46,333 nucleotides of DNA from JAFLCA01 sp041907145 (GTDB lineage: Bacteria > Bdellovibrionota_C > UBA2361 > JAFLCA01): positions 1 through 46,333 of the forward strand of contig JAYRHW010000237.1 in the NCBI GenBank assembly GCA_041907145.1, read 5' to 3'. The position numbers and the translations under genes are program-made. Below are positions 8,052 to 16,261 of the stretch, piece after piece. The notes beneath the pieces were generated by a model, which worked only from the letters and a program-made list of their open reading frames with translations, was not told the origin of the DNA and ran no database searches. How positions within the stretch are numbered: the first letter of the stretch is position 1; every line of letters begins with the position of its first letter.

Positions 8052-9143
8052 ATGGAAGTTGACCTCCGCCAGATTGCCCAGTCGTTTCGTATCGACGGGG
8101 AGCTCATTTCAATTGCGCCCATCAAGGCGGGACACATCAATCAGACTTATCGAAGTGAATGGGGCAGCGGAGCACGCACGGTTCGTTACATCCATCAGCG
8201 AATCAATGAGCAGGTGTTCAAAGACGTGCCGCTTCTTATGCGAAATGTGCTGCGGGTCACCCGGCATTTGCAAGAATTGCGGAGTCAGAGCAAGACCGAG
8301 CCGGGAGATGTTGCCCTGGAGGTGGTGCCTGCGCGTGACGAACGCGCTTGGTATAAGGATGAGCTCGGGGGGTACTGGCGCACCTATTACTACATCGAAG
8401 ATTCGCGAAGCTTTGATGTTTGCCCGGATGCGGCCCACGCTTATGAGGCCGCTCTGACATTTGGAAGATTCCTGCGGTATCTTACTCTCCTCGATGTGAG
8501 TGAGCTTCAGGAGCCGATTCCACGGTTTCAAGATACGAATTTTCGCTTCGAGGCATTTGATGAGGCGCTGCGGCGCGACGCCAAGGGACGAAAGGCAAGC
8601 GTCCGTGCTGAGATTGATTTTGCCTTGTCCCAACGAGCGACAGGAATGTTGATCATGGACGCCTTGCAATCCGGGGAAGTCCCCCTGCGAGTAAGTCATA
8701 GCGATCCCAAGGTCAATAATGTGCTTTTCAATACAAAGACCGGTAGGGGATTTGGCGTGGTCGATCTCGATACCTGCATGCCTGGTACGGTGCTTTATGA
8801 CTTCGGCGACTTAGTGCGCAGCACATGCTGTGCTGCCGCTGAGGACGAAGTGGACGTAGCGAAGGTTTTCATGTCGCAGGAGTACTATCAGGCTTTGGCC
8901 AAGGGGTTTATGGCGAGCTTCGGTGCGGAGCTTACGCCGCGCGAGGCGGAGTTGATGCCTTTTGCTCCGCGTATCATTGCACTAACTCTGGGAGTACGTT
9001 TTCTTACCGATTACTTAAACGGCGATACCTATTTTAGAATTCATCGTCCGCAGCAAAACCTTGACCGTACGCGCGTGCAGTTCCAGCTGGTAAGGAGCAT
9101 GGAGTCGCAGGAGTCCGCCATGCGGCTTGCCCTGCGCCCTTGA
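8052..9143 (+). CDS. APH-superfamily sugar kinase, NahK (N-acetylhexosamine kinase)-like
   Basis: The protein is 363 aa with the aminoglycoside phosphotransferase/choline kinase fold. A glycine-containing loop (IKAGHINQTY) is near residue 25, the catalytic loop HSDPKVNN is at 216-223 (Asp218, Asn223) and the metal-binding VDLDT is at 237-241, followed by MPGTVLYDFGDLVR. The VIDLDT.MPG..LYDFGD arrangement is typical of N-acetylhexosamine 1-kinase relatives, which phosphorylate the anomeric carbon of GlcNAc/GalNAc. No Lnb phosphorylase or other sugar genes are nearby, so the substrate is open. The start ATG 8052 has only a weak ribosome-binding site. The gene is monocistronic. Confidence 0.75.
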   Translation: MEVDLRQIAQSFRIDGELISIAPIKAGHINQTYRSEWGSGARTVRYIHQRINEQVFKDVPLLMRNVLRVTRHLQELRSQSKTEPGDVALEVVPARDERAWYKDELGGYWRTYYYIEDSRSFDVCPDAAHAYEAALTFGRFLRYLTLLDVSELQEPIPRFQDTNFRFEAFDEALRRDAKGRKASVRAEIDFALSQRATGMLIMDALQSGEVPLRVSHSDPKVNNVLFNTKTGRGFGVVDLDTCMPGTVLYDFGDLVRSTCCAAAEDEVDVAKVFMSQEYYQALAKGFMASFGAELTPREAELMPFAPRIIALTLGVRFLTDYLNGDTYFRIHRPQQNLDRTRVQFQLVRSMESQESAMRLALRP

Positions 9144-9159
9144 TTTTATCCGATCTGAT

Positions 9160-9227
9160 TCTCTCAGAGACTTGTCCGGGAGCTCAGCGTCTCTATATTC
9201 GTTTAGATAGTCTCAGAGACTTATCCG
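9160..9227. repeat. Two TCTC/GAGA palindromes with a 17-bp direct repeat, upstream of the transposase gene
   Basis: Two palindromes, TCTCTCAGAGA (9160-9170) and AGTCTCAGAGACT (9209-9221), lie within a direct repeat TCTCAGAGACTT(G/A)TCCG at 9162-9178 and 9211-9227 (49-base spacing, one mismatch). They lie between the kinase stop and the transposase gene. Similar TCTC/GAGA palindromes lie downstream of that gene, so these may be REP-like sites for it. Confidence 0.55.
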
Positions 9228-9293
9228 AATGACATATTCGAAATTTTTTTTATCGATCAAGAAACTTTTCGTGGAGATTTCCGATGAATTGTC

Positions 9294-10250
9294 ATGGGAT
9301 ATCATCCGCGCATAGAAGACCCCGACAAGGTCAATTTCCTTACGACCAGAACGGTCCAGTCGAGGCTTTGGTTTGTCAACAATCAGCGGCTGGAGTCTAC
9401 GGTTCTGGGCCTGGCTGCCAAATTTACCCACCGTTATGGGGTGGAGCTATATGCTCTGGCGATTGAAGGCAATCACATTCAGGGCCCTGCACTATTCCCT
9501 CAAGGTAATCGCGCGTCGTTCATGCGAGATTTTAATTCCGGCGTTGCTCGTGCGGTAAAGTTAGAGACGTCACATGGTGGTGGGACGGTATGGGATCGAC
9601 GCTATTCCAATGAGTTCTTACCGGCGCCCGAGGATGTTGAGGAGTACTTCTTTTATACGGTGCTGCAGCCGGTTAAGGACGGGCTTGTTGATCGGATTTC
9701 GGACTACCCTGGCTACAATTGCTTTCATGATGCAATTCGGGGTATCGAGAGAAAATTTAAGATAGTTCGGTGGGCTGAATATAATACCGCAGTGAGACGT
9801 GGGAGAAATCCGCACGTGAAGGATTATACGGACATTGTTATCCTCCGATATTCCAGGCTGCCGGGGTATGAGCAGTTGTCCCAAGATGCGTATGCGCGCC
9901 TGATGCAGGAGAAGCTCGAACAGCGAAGGGTAGCGATCGTCGAGTCGCGGCGTGCGCAGGGGCTCACCTGTGTTGGACGCGCAACTCTAATTAAAACAAC
10001 ACCAGGCAGTCTGCCCAAATCGACCAAGACTTCGCTACGCAATAGTCATAGACCTAGAATTTTATCTGTTTGCCCGAAGCGTCGGGCTGAGGGGAAGGCT
10101 TGGTACTTTGATATCTACTTCAAGTACAAAGATGCTTCGCTAAGATATCGGAGACGGGAGGTTGGGGTCATTTTTCCTTTGGGTACATATCCGCCCGCGT
10201 CGCCGCGCTTGGAAAATAGCGCACTCCACTTGCCTCAGTGGCATATCTGA
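9294..10250 (+). CDS. RAYT-type (REP-associated, Y1) transposase
   Basis: The protein is 318 aa. The N-terminal ~160 residues have the Y1_Tnp layout: HPRIEDPDKVNFLTTRTVQSR, FTHRYGVELYALAIEGNHIQG, RASFMRDFNSGVARAV, TVWDRRYSNEFL, and EYFFYTVLQPVKDGLVDR holding the candidate nucleophilic Tyr. The usual HUH metal site reads H-I-Q here (NHIQG), a HUQ form like that of some rolling-circle Reps. The C-terminal half is basic (R/K-rich, LPKSTKTSLRNSHRP, ending in VIFPLGTYPP), as in long RAYT proteins of deltaproteobacteria. An in-frame TGA just upstream fixes ATG 9294 as the first start. RAYTs mobilise small palindromic REP/REPIN elements rather than themselves. Candidate palindromes flank the gene. 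Confidence 0.75.
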   Translation: MGYHPRIEDPDKVNFLTTRTVQSRLWFVNNQRLESTVLGLAAKFTHRYGVELYALAIEGNHIQGPALFPQGNRASFMRDFNSGVARAVKLETSHGGGTVWDRRYSNEFLPAPEDVEEYFFYTVLQPVKDGLVDRISDYPGYNCFHDAIRGIERKFKIVRWAEYNTAVRRGRNPHVKDYTDIVILRYSRLPGYEQLSQDAYARLMQEKLEQRRVAIVESRRAQGLTCVGRATLIKTTPGSLPKSTKTSLRNSHRPRILSVCPKRRAEGKAWYFDIYFKYKDASLRYRRREVGVIFPLGTYPPASPRLENSALHLPQWHI

Positions 10251-10364
10251 TAGCTGGATAGGCGACTTGTTACCAGAAACTGGACTTTTACCGTTGTCGT
10301 GAGGCCCATTCACGATTTCCCGAGACTTTTTGCCTCAAACCTGACCCTTGCGCGCCCAAACTTT

Positions 10365-10561
10365 GGGCTTCCTTCGTCCTCACACTCAGGCAAAGTTCAA
10401 CTATTTACCACTATACGCTCTGTAAAATCAGTGAACTGATAATTCTCTGAGAATAACGGCGGGGCTTCCTTCGTCCTCACACTCAGGCAAAGTTCAACTA
10501 TTTACCACTATACGCTCTGTAAAATCAGTGAACTGATAATTCTCTGAGAATAACGGCGGGG
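10365..10561. repeat. Perfect tandem duplication, unit 97 bp, two copies
   Basis: Bases 10365-10464 are identical to 10462-10561, i.e. a 97-bp unit present twice with no mismatch. Each copy contains two palindromes: ATCAGT-GA-ACTGAT (10427-10440 and 10524-10537) and ATTCTC-T-GAGAAT (10442-10454 and 10539-10551). Perfect identity suggests a recent duplication or gene-conversion event. It lies 115 bases after the transposase gene. Confidence 0.9.
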
Positions 10562-10659
10562 TTGTTATGGCGGGCGGTTGTGTATAAGATTAGTCCGAAT
10601 TAGAACCCAGTGCTGACGCTCTAACATTTTAATAACGTTAGACTTTTTCAAAGGGCGGT

Positions 10660-10679
10660 CTATCCGAGTGCGCGGATAG
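10660..10679. promoter_or_regulatory. Inverted repeat upstream of oleA (operator-like)
   Basis: A perfect 7-bp inverted repeat CTATCCG/CGGATAG with a 6-base spacer lies 40 bases upstream of the oleA ATG. The position suits an operator or a leader hairpin for the ole cluster. No binding protein is suggested by the sequence. Confidence 0.4.
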
Positions 10680-10719
10680 ATAAGTGTCGTCCTGCGTTGC
10701 CTCTGGATTGGGGAATGAG

Positions 10720-11781
10720 ATGATTTCTTTCAAGTTTAAACACGTCTGTATTGAGTCCTTTGCAACCCTCTTCCCCACCGCAGAAGTTACCTCGGCAGAA
10801 ATAGAGGACAAATTGTCGGGGCTCTACACCCGATTGGGCATCCCTTTCGGTACCTTAGAGAAACTCTCAGGGATTAGGACGCGGTACCTTTGGAAGTCGG
10901 AAGTGATGCCGAGCGCGGTCGGAACCGAGGTAGTCAAGAAGGCACTGGACGGCGTGGGCTTCGACAAGGAACATATTCGGGCATTGTTCAATTGTTCGGT
11001 TACGCGCGATTACTTCGAACCCTCCAATGCCTGCCTCATTCACAACAATTTGAAAATGAGTGAAGACGCATTGGTCATGGATATCACCAATGCCTGCATC
11101 GGCTTCTCCGACGGAATCCTGACGCTTGGCAACATGATCGAGAGCGGGATCGTGAAGGCTGGAATACTAGTGTCTCCGGAGAATACCAACCGCATCATTG
11201 AATCGAGCCTCAAACATCTCGAACGCGAGCCGAATATCGGCCGAGAGGATTTAATTAAAATTCTGCCAACCTTTACTCTCGGCTGCGGTGCGGTCGCCTA
11301 CGTGCTTTGCCACGACAGCATCGCAACGAAGAAGCATCGTATTCTTGGAGCCGTTACACGCTCAGCCAGCCAATTTAGTGATCTGTGCGCCGGAAATGGT
11401 GACTATTATATGGCGCAGACGGAAGAAATTGTGCCCATCATGTCGACGGAGTCTTCGAAGCTTATCAGCTCTGCAGCAAAAGTCGGCGCAAAGGTGTGGA
11501 AGGATACCAGCCAGGTCCTCGGCTGGAGCAGCGATGATGTGCAACATATTTTCTGTCACCAAGTCGGAAAGCAAGTAAACGACGCTTTCTACAAAGAAAT
11601 GGGACTTGACCTGCAGAAGGAGTACACGATTTATCGAAAGTACGGCAATCTCGTTTCGGCTGCGATGCCGACCGCACTGGCTCTTGGTTCGGAGGAAAAA
11701 AATCTAAAGACCGGCGATAAGGTGCTCTTGACCGCTTTCGGCAGCGGACTCAATGCCATCTTCATCGGCGTTCAGTGGTAA
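10720..11781 (+). CDS. oleA: OleA: thiolase-fold head-to-head acyl-CoA condensing enzyme
   Basis: The protein is 353 aa with the FabH/thiolase fold. The catalytic Cys126 lies in DITNACIGFSDG, His280 in CHQVGKQV and Asn310 in YGNLVSAAMP, completing the Cys-His-Asn triad. OleA condenses two fatty acyl-CoAs (non-decarboxylative Claisen) to a 2-alkyl-3-ketoacid, the first step of long-chain olefin synthesis. It is told apart from FabH by the neighbours: oleBC starts 15 bases downstream, followed by oleD. ATG 10720 (GGGGAATGAG just upstream) was preferred to a GTG at 10684 whose extra residues do not fit the family start. Confidence 0.9.
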   Translation: MISFKFKHVCIESFATLFPTAEVTSAEIEDKLSGLYTRLGIPFGTLEKLSGIRTRYLWKSEVMPSAVGTEVVKKALDGVGFDKEHIRALFNCSVTRDYFEPSNACLIHNNLKMSEDALVMDITNACIGFSDGILTLGNMIESGIVKAGILVSPENTNRIIESSLKHLEREPNIGREDLIKILPTFTLGCGAVAYVLCHDSIATKKHRILGAVTRSASQFSDLCAGNGDYYMAQTEEIVPIMSTESSKLISSAAKVGAKVWKDTSQVLGWSSDDVQHIFCHQVGKQVNDAFYKEMGLDLQKEYTIYRKYGNLVSAAMPTALALGSEEKNLKTGDKVLLTAFGSGLNAIFIGVQW

Positions 11782-11796
11782 GGGGCTCGAGGTAAC

Positions 11797-14346
11797 GTGC
11801 CTCGCTTCTCTTTGCAAGCCCATCTCCCGTATCAATCTCGATTCGCGACCGTCGCAGGCTTCCGCATGCATTACCTTGACGAGGGCTCGGGCCCCGTTGT
11901 CTTACTCCTACATGGAAATCCGACCTGGTGCTTTTACTACCGAAACCTCATCCGGGAGCTTCAGCCATACTTTCGCGTTATAGCGCCGGATCATATCGGC
12001 TGCGGACTTTCAGACCATCCTACGGACGCACATTTTCGCGCCGTCGATCGCATTGCCCATCTTCAGGAGCTGCTCGCTCAATTGAAAATATCCAAATTTT
12101 CTCTGGTCATGCACGATTGGGGTGGCCCGATAGGAACGGGCCTCGCTGTTCGCATGGTTCCATCGATCGAGCGCCTCGTCTACTTAAATACAACTCTTAC
12201 CGAAACCGAAAGTCTACCGAAAGTTATCAAGACGGCGGCGAGTCCGCTGGTAGGACCATTTTTTACCAAACACACCAAGCGCTTTTTGAAGTTGACTACT
12301 TCGCTGGGAGTTTCCAAGAAAATTCCCAAGGAGATCCGCGCGGGATACATGTACCCCTACGCGACCCGCGCGCGTCGAACTGCCTTATGGGATTTTGTAG
12401 CTGATATTCCCTTCGATAGCTCTCACCCGAGCTATTCCGAAATGATGAACATGGCGGAAAGGCTTCCGGAGCTCCGGCACGTTCCAGTTCAGATCATATG
12501 GGGGCTTCGAGACATCTGTTTCCACCGCGAAATGCTGAACAAAGTCGCGCAGCACTTCCCGCAGGCGCGCATCAGGGAGCTCCCCGACGCCTCTCACCTG
12601 GTGCTCGAAGACGCTCCCAAGATTTGTTGCGATATTATCCGCTCATTTCTACTTGGGATGCCGAATCCGGAGGATGCTTCGATTGTACGAGGCGAGCAGG
12701 CCCGCCCCAATGTCCTCTACGGTGCATTCCGCGCGTACGCCGAGAAGAATCCCTATGCGACCGCCGCAATTAACCCCAACTTCTTCCCTGATACCGTTCG
12801 TTACACGCAGCTCAATTACAAGGAACTCGGTGCCTTAGTAACCAAGTACGAACGCGGACTCACGGAGCTGGGGCTGCAAGCCGGGGATCGAGTCTTGATG
12901 CTGGTTCAGCCAGGGGTGGAATTCTTGGCATTGAGTTACGCGGTCATGGGACGAGCTGCAATTCCGGTATACCTCGACCCCGGCATGGGGAGAGACAACA
13001 TTTTCAGGGCGATTGCCGATATTGAGCCTGATGTCTTCATCGGTTCACCGAAAGCGCACCTGCTTCGATATCTCAAGCCGAAACTTTTCCCAAAACTTCG
13101 CTTTAGTATATGCGCCAATCAATGGCTGGCCCTTGGCAAGGCCCACCTCGGAGTCCTGAAGAAATTTTCAGCCACCCCGCTCGGCCTGGCACCTGCTCCT
13201 GATACGGCCATGATCGCATTCACCAGCGGGGGTACCGGCACTCCCAAGGGAGTAGTCTTTTCCCAGGAGATGGTGGCCGAGCAGCTTCGAATTTTTAGCG
13301 ACGACTTTGGCCTTCGGGCGGGGCAGCGGGATTTGCCCTTACTCCCCATTTTTTCACTCTTTAACTTGGCCCTCGGCATCTGCAGCGTATTCCCGCCCCT
13401 GGACACCAGTAAGCCGCTGGCTCTGGATCCGGCAAGAATCGTCCGTATAATCGACGATCTGGCGATAACGAATTCCTTCGGCTCTCCAACTCTGTGGCAG
13501 AAAATTTCAGAGTACTGCACCCGGACTCGCTCGACGTTGCCGTCTGTGGAGCGAGTCTTCATGGCCGGAGCTCCCGTTCCGCTAGCGACGCTGCAGCGAG
13601 TGCGAGAAAGTTTGCCAAAATGTGAGGCGTATACTCCCTATGGGGCGACTGAGGCCCTCCCGGTGACGTTAGTTTCGGCAACGAGCATTCTGGGCGCTTC
13701 GGTTGTTAGGGCTGTCTCAGGGGAGACGGGGACTTTCGTCGGAAAGCCTGTGAGCGGCATTGCATTGCGGGTCATTCAAAGTTCGGCGGAGCCAATTTCT
13801 GAAATTTCTCGGACGTCAACGCTTGCCCCCGGCGAGATCGGAGAGATTATAGTTAGAGGAAAGAACGTTTCCCGCGCCTATTTGAATCGTCCAGAAGCTA
13901 ACCAGCGAGCGAAAATCTCGGATGGAGATGGCTTTTGGCACCGCATGGGTGATATGGGCTACCTTGATGCCGAGGGGAATCTGTATTTTTGCGGTAGACA
14001 AATGCATGTGGTGACCTTTGCTGGGAAGCCATTGTACAGCGTTCCGATAGAGCGCATTTTCAATCAGCATCCGAAAATTCGGCGAGCAGCCCTGGTCAAC
14101 TACACAAATGGAGCAGGGGCGTTGCCGGCGATCGTGGTTGAGCCGTATCCCCAGCATTGGCCGACTAGTGACGAGAGTCGTGAGATGCTGCGCAGGGAGC
14201 TACGAGATCTTGCCAAGAGTAATTCGCTGACTTCGCAGATTGAAAAGATTTTCTTTCATCCATCTTTTCCTGTCGATGCCCGGCATAACGCCAAAATTTT
14301 TCGTGATAAACTGGGGCAAATGGCCTCTGAGGGCAAGGTGCAGTGA
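11797..14346 (+). CDS. oleBC: OleBC fusion: beta-lactone decarboxylase + beta-lactone synthetase
   Basis: The protein is 849 aa, GTG start with GAGG 4 bases upstream. Residues 1-290 are an alpha/beta-hydrolase of the haloalkane-dehalogenase type: HGNPTW (39-44), nucleophile Asp107 in HDWGG, acid Asp239 and base His267, as in OleB, which decarboxylates beta-lactones to cis-olefins. Residues 310-849 are an ANL adenylate-forming enzyme: FTSGGTGTPKGVV at 475-487 (phosphate loop), YGATE, then GDMGYLDAEGNLYFCGR, as in OleC, which closes the beta-hydroxyacid to the beta-lactone with ATP. No linker break or frameshift is seen. Fused OleBC is known from actinobacteria; here it lies in a chromosome encoding L/P-ring flagella. 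Its stop overlaps the oleD start. Confidence 0.9.
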   Translation: MPRFSLQAHLPYQSRFATVAGFRMHYLDEGSGPVVLLLHGNPTWCFYYRNLIRELQPYFRVIAPDHIGCGLSDHPTDAHFRAVDRIAHLQELLAQLKISKFSLVMHDWGGPIGTGLAVRMVPSIERLVYLNTTLTETESLPKVIKTAASPLVGPFFTKHTKRFLKLTTSLGVSKKIPKEIRAGYMYPYATRARRTALWDFVADIPFDSSHPSYSEMMNMAERLPELRHVPVQIIWGLRDICFHREMLNKVAQHFPQARIRELPDASHLVLEDAPKICCDIIRSFLLGMPNPEDASIVRGEQARPNVLYGAFRAYAEKNPYATAAINPNFFPDTVRYTQLNYKELGALVTKYERGLTELGLQAGDRVLMLVQPGVEFLALSYAVMGRAAIPVYLDPGMGRDNIFRAIADIEPDVFIGSPKAHLLRYLKPKLFPKLRFSICANQWLALGKAHLGVLKKFSATPLGLAPAPDTAMIAFTSGGTGTPKGVVFSQEMVAEQLRIFSDDFGLRAGQRDLPLLPIFSLFNLALGICSVFPPLDTSKPLALDPARIVRIIDDLAITNSFGSPTLWQKISEYCTRTRSTLPSVERVFMAGAPVPLATLQRVRESLPKCEAYTPYGATEALPVTLVSATSILGASVVRAVSGETGTFVGKPVSGIALRVIQSSAEPISEISRTSTLAPGEIGEIIVRGKNVSRAYLNRPEANQRAKISDGDGFWHRMGDMGYLDAEGNLYFCGRQMHVVTFAGKPLYSVPIERIFNQHPKIRRAALVNYTNGAGALPAIVVEPYPQHWPTSDESREMLRRELRDLAKSNSLTSQIEKIFFHPSFPVDARHNAKIFRDKLGQMASEGKVQ

Positions 14347-15356
14347 GTGCGGTGAGGAGTAAATTTGCAGTCACGGGCGGCGGGGGATTCGTGGGTCTGG
14401 CCTTGTGCCGAGCGTTGAGGCAGGCCGGACATGAGGTAGTTTCGCTCTCGCGTGGGCACTATCCCGAGTTGAATTCACTGGGGGTGCTATCAGTGCAGGT
14501 TGATCTCGGATCGCCCAAGATCGATATCGCCTCGAAACTCCGAGGCTGTGATGCATTGTTTCATACTGCTGCAAAAGTCGATATGTGGGGGCATTACAAT
14601 GACTTCTACCGCACGAACGTTTCCGCAACCCGAAATCTGCTCGAGGCCTGCCGCAAAGCTGGAATCAGAAAGTTTATTTATACAAGTTCGCCCAGTGTGG
14701 TTGCCGGAGAAGGCGATTTACGGGGCGTTGATGAGAGTCAACCATATCCGCCTGCGCATGAGGCTTATTACCCAGCCACGAAGGCCATCGCCGAGCGTGA
14801 GGTACTCGCCGCAAATAAACCCAGCCTCTACACGATTGCCCTGCGACCTCATCTCATCTTCGGCCCTGGCGATAGAAACTTTGTGCCCACGATTTTGGCC
14901 CGTGCAAGGCAGGGCAAACTTACGCGCGTGGGTTCCGGCAAGAATAAAACTGATCTCTGTTTTATCGACGATTGCGTGGACGCGCATGTATTGGCTGAGA
15001 AGGCCTTGGATGAGAATCCTGCATGCCGTGGCAAAGCCTACTTTATTACACAGGGCGAGCCGGTATTGATGTGGCAATGGATTGACGAAGTTCTGCAACG
15101 AAACGGCCTCACGCGCGTTAAGAAGTCCGTATCACCATGGCTGGCGATGCTCGTCGCTCGTTTCTCGGAGCTGAGCGCGAAGCTTAGCGGGTCGGAGGAA
15201 GTCCCACTCCTTACTCGATTTTTAGTGCATGAAATGTACACCGACCACTATTTTAACATAGCAGCAGCCAGGCGCGATTTGGGTTTTGCGCCCAAATTCT
15301 CCATCTCTCAGGCGCTCGATGCCACCTTCGGAGTGCCTGCGGAGCGCGCCGCATAG
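14343..15356 (+). CDS. oleD: OleD: NADPH-dependent 2-alkyl-3-ketoacid reductase (SDR)
   Basis: The protein is 337 aa, an extended short-chain dehydrogenase of the 3-beta-HSD type. The nucleotide loop TGGGGFVG is at about 11-18, YTSSPSVV precedes the catalytic Tyr-x-x-x-Lys (YYPATKAIAE), and RPHLIFGPGD follows. OleD reduces the OleA product to the 2-alkyl-3-hydroxyacid used by OleC. GTG 14343 overlaps the oleBC stop (GTGA), indicating translational coupling. Together the three genes give a complete OleABCD route. Confidence 0.9.
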   Translation: MSAVRSKFAVTGGGGFVGLALCRALRQAGHEVVSLSRGHYPELNSLGVLSVQVDLGSPKIDIASKLRGCDALFHTAAKVDMWGHYNDFYRTNVSATRNLLEACRKAGIRKFIYTSSPSVVAGEGDLRGVDESQPYPPAHEAYYPATKAIAEREVLAANKPSLYTIALRPHLIFGPGDRNFVPTILARARQGKLTRVGSGKNKTDLCFIDDCVDAHVLAEKALDENPACRGKAYFITQGEPVLMWQWIDEVLQRNGLTRVKKSVSPWLAMLVARFSELSAKLSGSEEVPLLTRFLVHEMYTDHYFNIAAARRDLGFAPKFSISQALDATFGVPAERAA

Positions 15357-15406
15357 TCAATATAGTTAATAAATACTGATAGTTATCGAATTGCTTGCCT
15401 TTGCCC

Positions 15407-16261
15407 ATGGATGCGGCTACTATTAATAGATGGGTGGGAAAAATTCCCATCATAAACAAAATGCAAAACGTTCTGCCCATCCTCCTTCGCCCTGTCGTGA
15501 GCTTCTGCGTGAGGCACTCGATTCGCTTGGGTGACGTTCTCGAGACCTTAAAAGCCGTCTATATAGAAGTCTCCCGAGATCGCCTGCGACAGGCAGGAGA
15601 AGATGTTAGCGCATCGCGCTTGAGCGTCATGACCGGCGTGCACCGCAAGGACGTGAGCCGATTGCTTTCGTCGGATTCAATCTCTAAGGCTCGTCAGAGC
15701 CTTGCTGCCAGAATCATCGGTGCATGGCGAAATAGTAAGCGTTTTTGCAATGCTTCAGGAAAGCCCCGAGTTCTGAGCGCTGAGGGAAAGCAGAGCGAAT
15801 TTGCTCAATTAGTTGCATCGGTCAGCGCAGATCTCAATCCGTATACCGTGCTCTTCGAGCTGGAACGTATCGGCGCCGTCGAGCGATCCCGCGGCGGGCT
15901 CAAGCTCACATCTAGGCTCTATGTCCCAAAGGGCGACGTGGTCGGCGGTATGTCGCTCTTGGCCTCGGATGTGGATGATCTCATGCTTGCTGTTGAGGAG
16001 AATCTGATTGGCGAGCGTTCGGCTCAGACTCCAAATCTGCACATAAAAACAGAGTACGACAATATTCCAGCCCACTTTGCCGGCCGTATCCGTGAGTGGT
16101 GCCTCAGGGAGGGGTCAGCATTCCATCAGCGTGCGAGAAATTTTCTGTCTCAGTTTGATAGAGATCTTAGTCCACAGGGCCAAAAGGGGGGAGAAACCAT
16201 CCGCGTGGCAGTGGGGGCATTTAGTCATGTGCAATCTGTAATAAATGGGGGGAAGGAATGA
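15407..16261 (+). CDS. DUF6502-type regulator-like protein
   Basis: The protein is 284 aa from ATG 15407 (an in-frame TTG lies at 15395). The region LLRPVVSFCVRHSIRLGDVLETLKAVYIEVSRD is followed by SRLSVMTGVHRKDVSRLL, a winged-helix-like segment seen in DUF6502 proteins. The remainder (YTVLFELERIGAVERSRGGLKL) resembles a second DNA-binding wing and then a helical domain. DUF6502 genes are often found beside DUF5666 proteins. That is the case here: the next gene starts in an ATGA overlap with this stop. A role in controlling that gene is inferred from context only. Confidence 0.7.
   Translation: MDAATINRWVGKIPIINKMQNVLPILLRPVVSFCVRHSIRLGDVLETLKAVYIEVSRDRLRQAGEDVSASRLSVMTGVHRKDVSRLLSSDSISKARQSLAARIIGAWRNSKRFCNASGKPRVLSAEGKQSEFAQLVASVSADLNPYTVLFELERIGAVERSRGGLKLTSRLYVPKGDVVGGMSLLASDVDDLMLAVEENLIGERSAQTPNLHIKTEYDNIPAHFAGRIREWCLREGSAFHQRARNFLSQFDRDLSPQGQKGGETIRVAVGAFSHVQSVINGGKE

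Larger units (their letters stand above)
10251..10719. other. Intergenic stretch with repeats and hairpins; no gene seen
   Basis: The 469 bases between the transposase and oleA contain no convincing ORF. They hold a hairpin GCCCAA-act-TTGGGC at 10353-10367, a 97-bp tandem duplication (10365-10561) and an inverted repeat at 10660-10679. A promoter for the ole cluster should lie here, but no good sigma-70 pair was fixed. Confidence 0.6.

Noticed and set aside
10365..10561. A CRISPR array at the 97-bp tandem repeat
   Set aside because: There are only two units, they are adjacent with no spacer, and no cas gene is near.
9144..10719. A complete insertion sequence with terminal inverted repeats around the transposase
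   Set aside because: No matching long inverted ends or target duplication were found; RAYT genes usually lack them.
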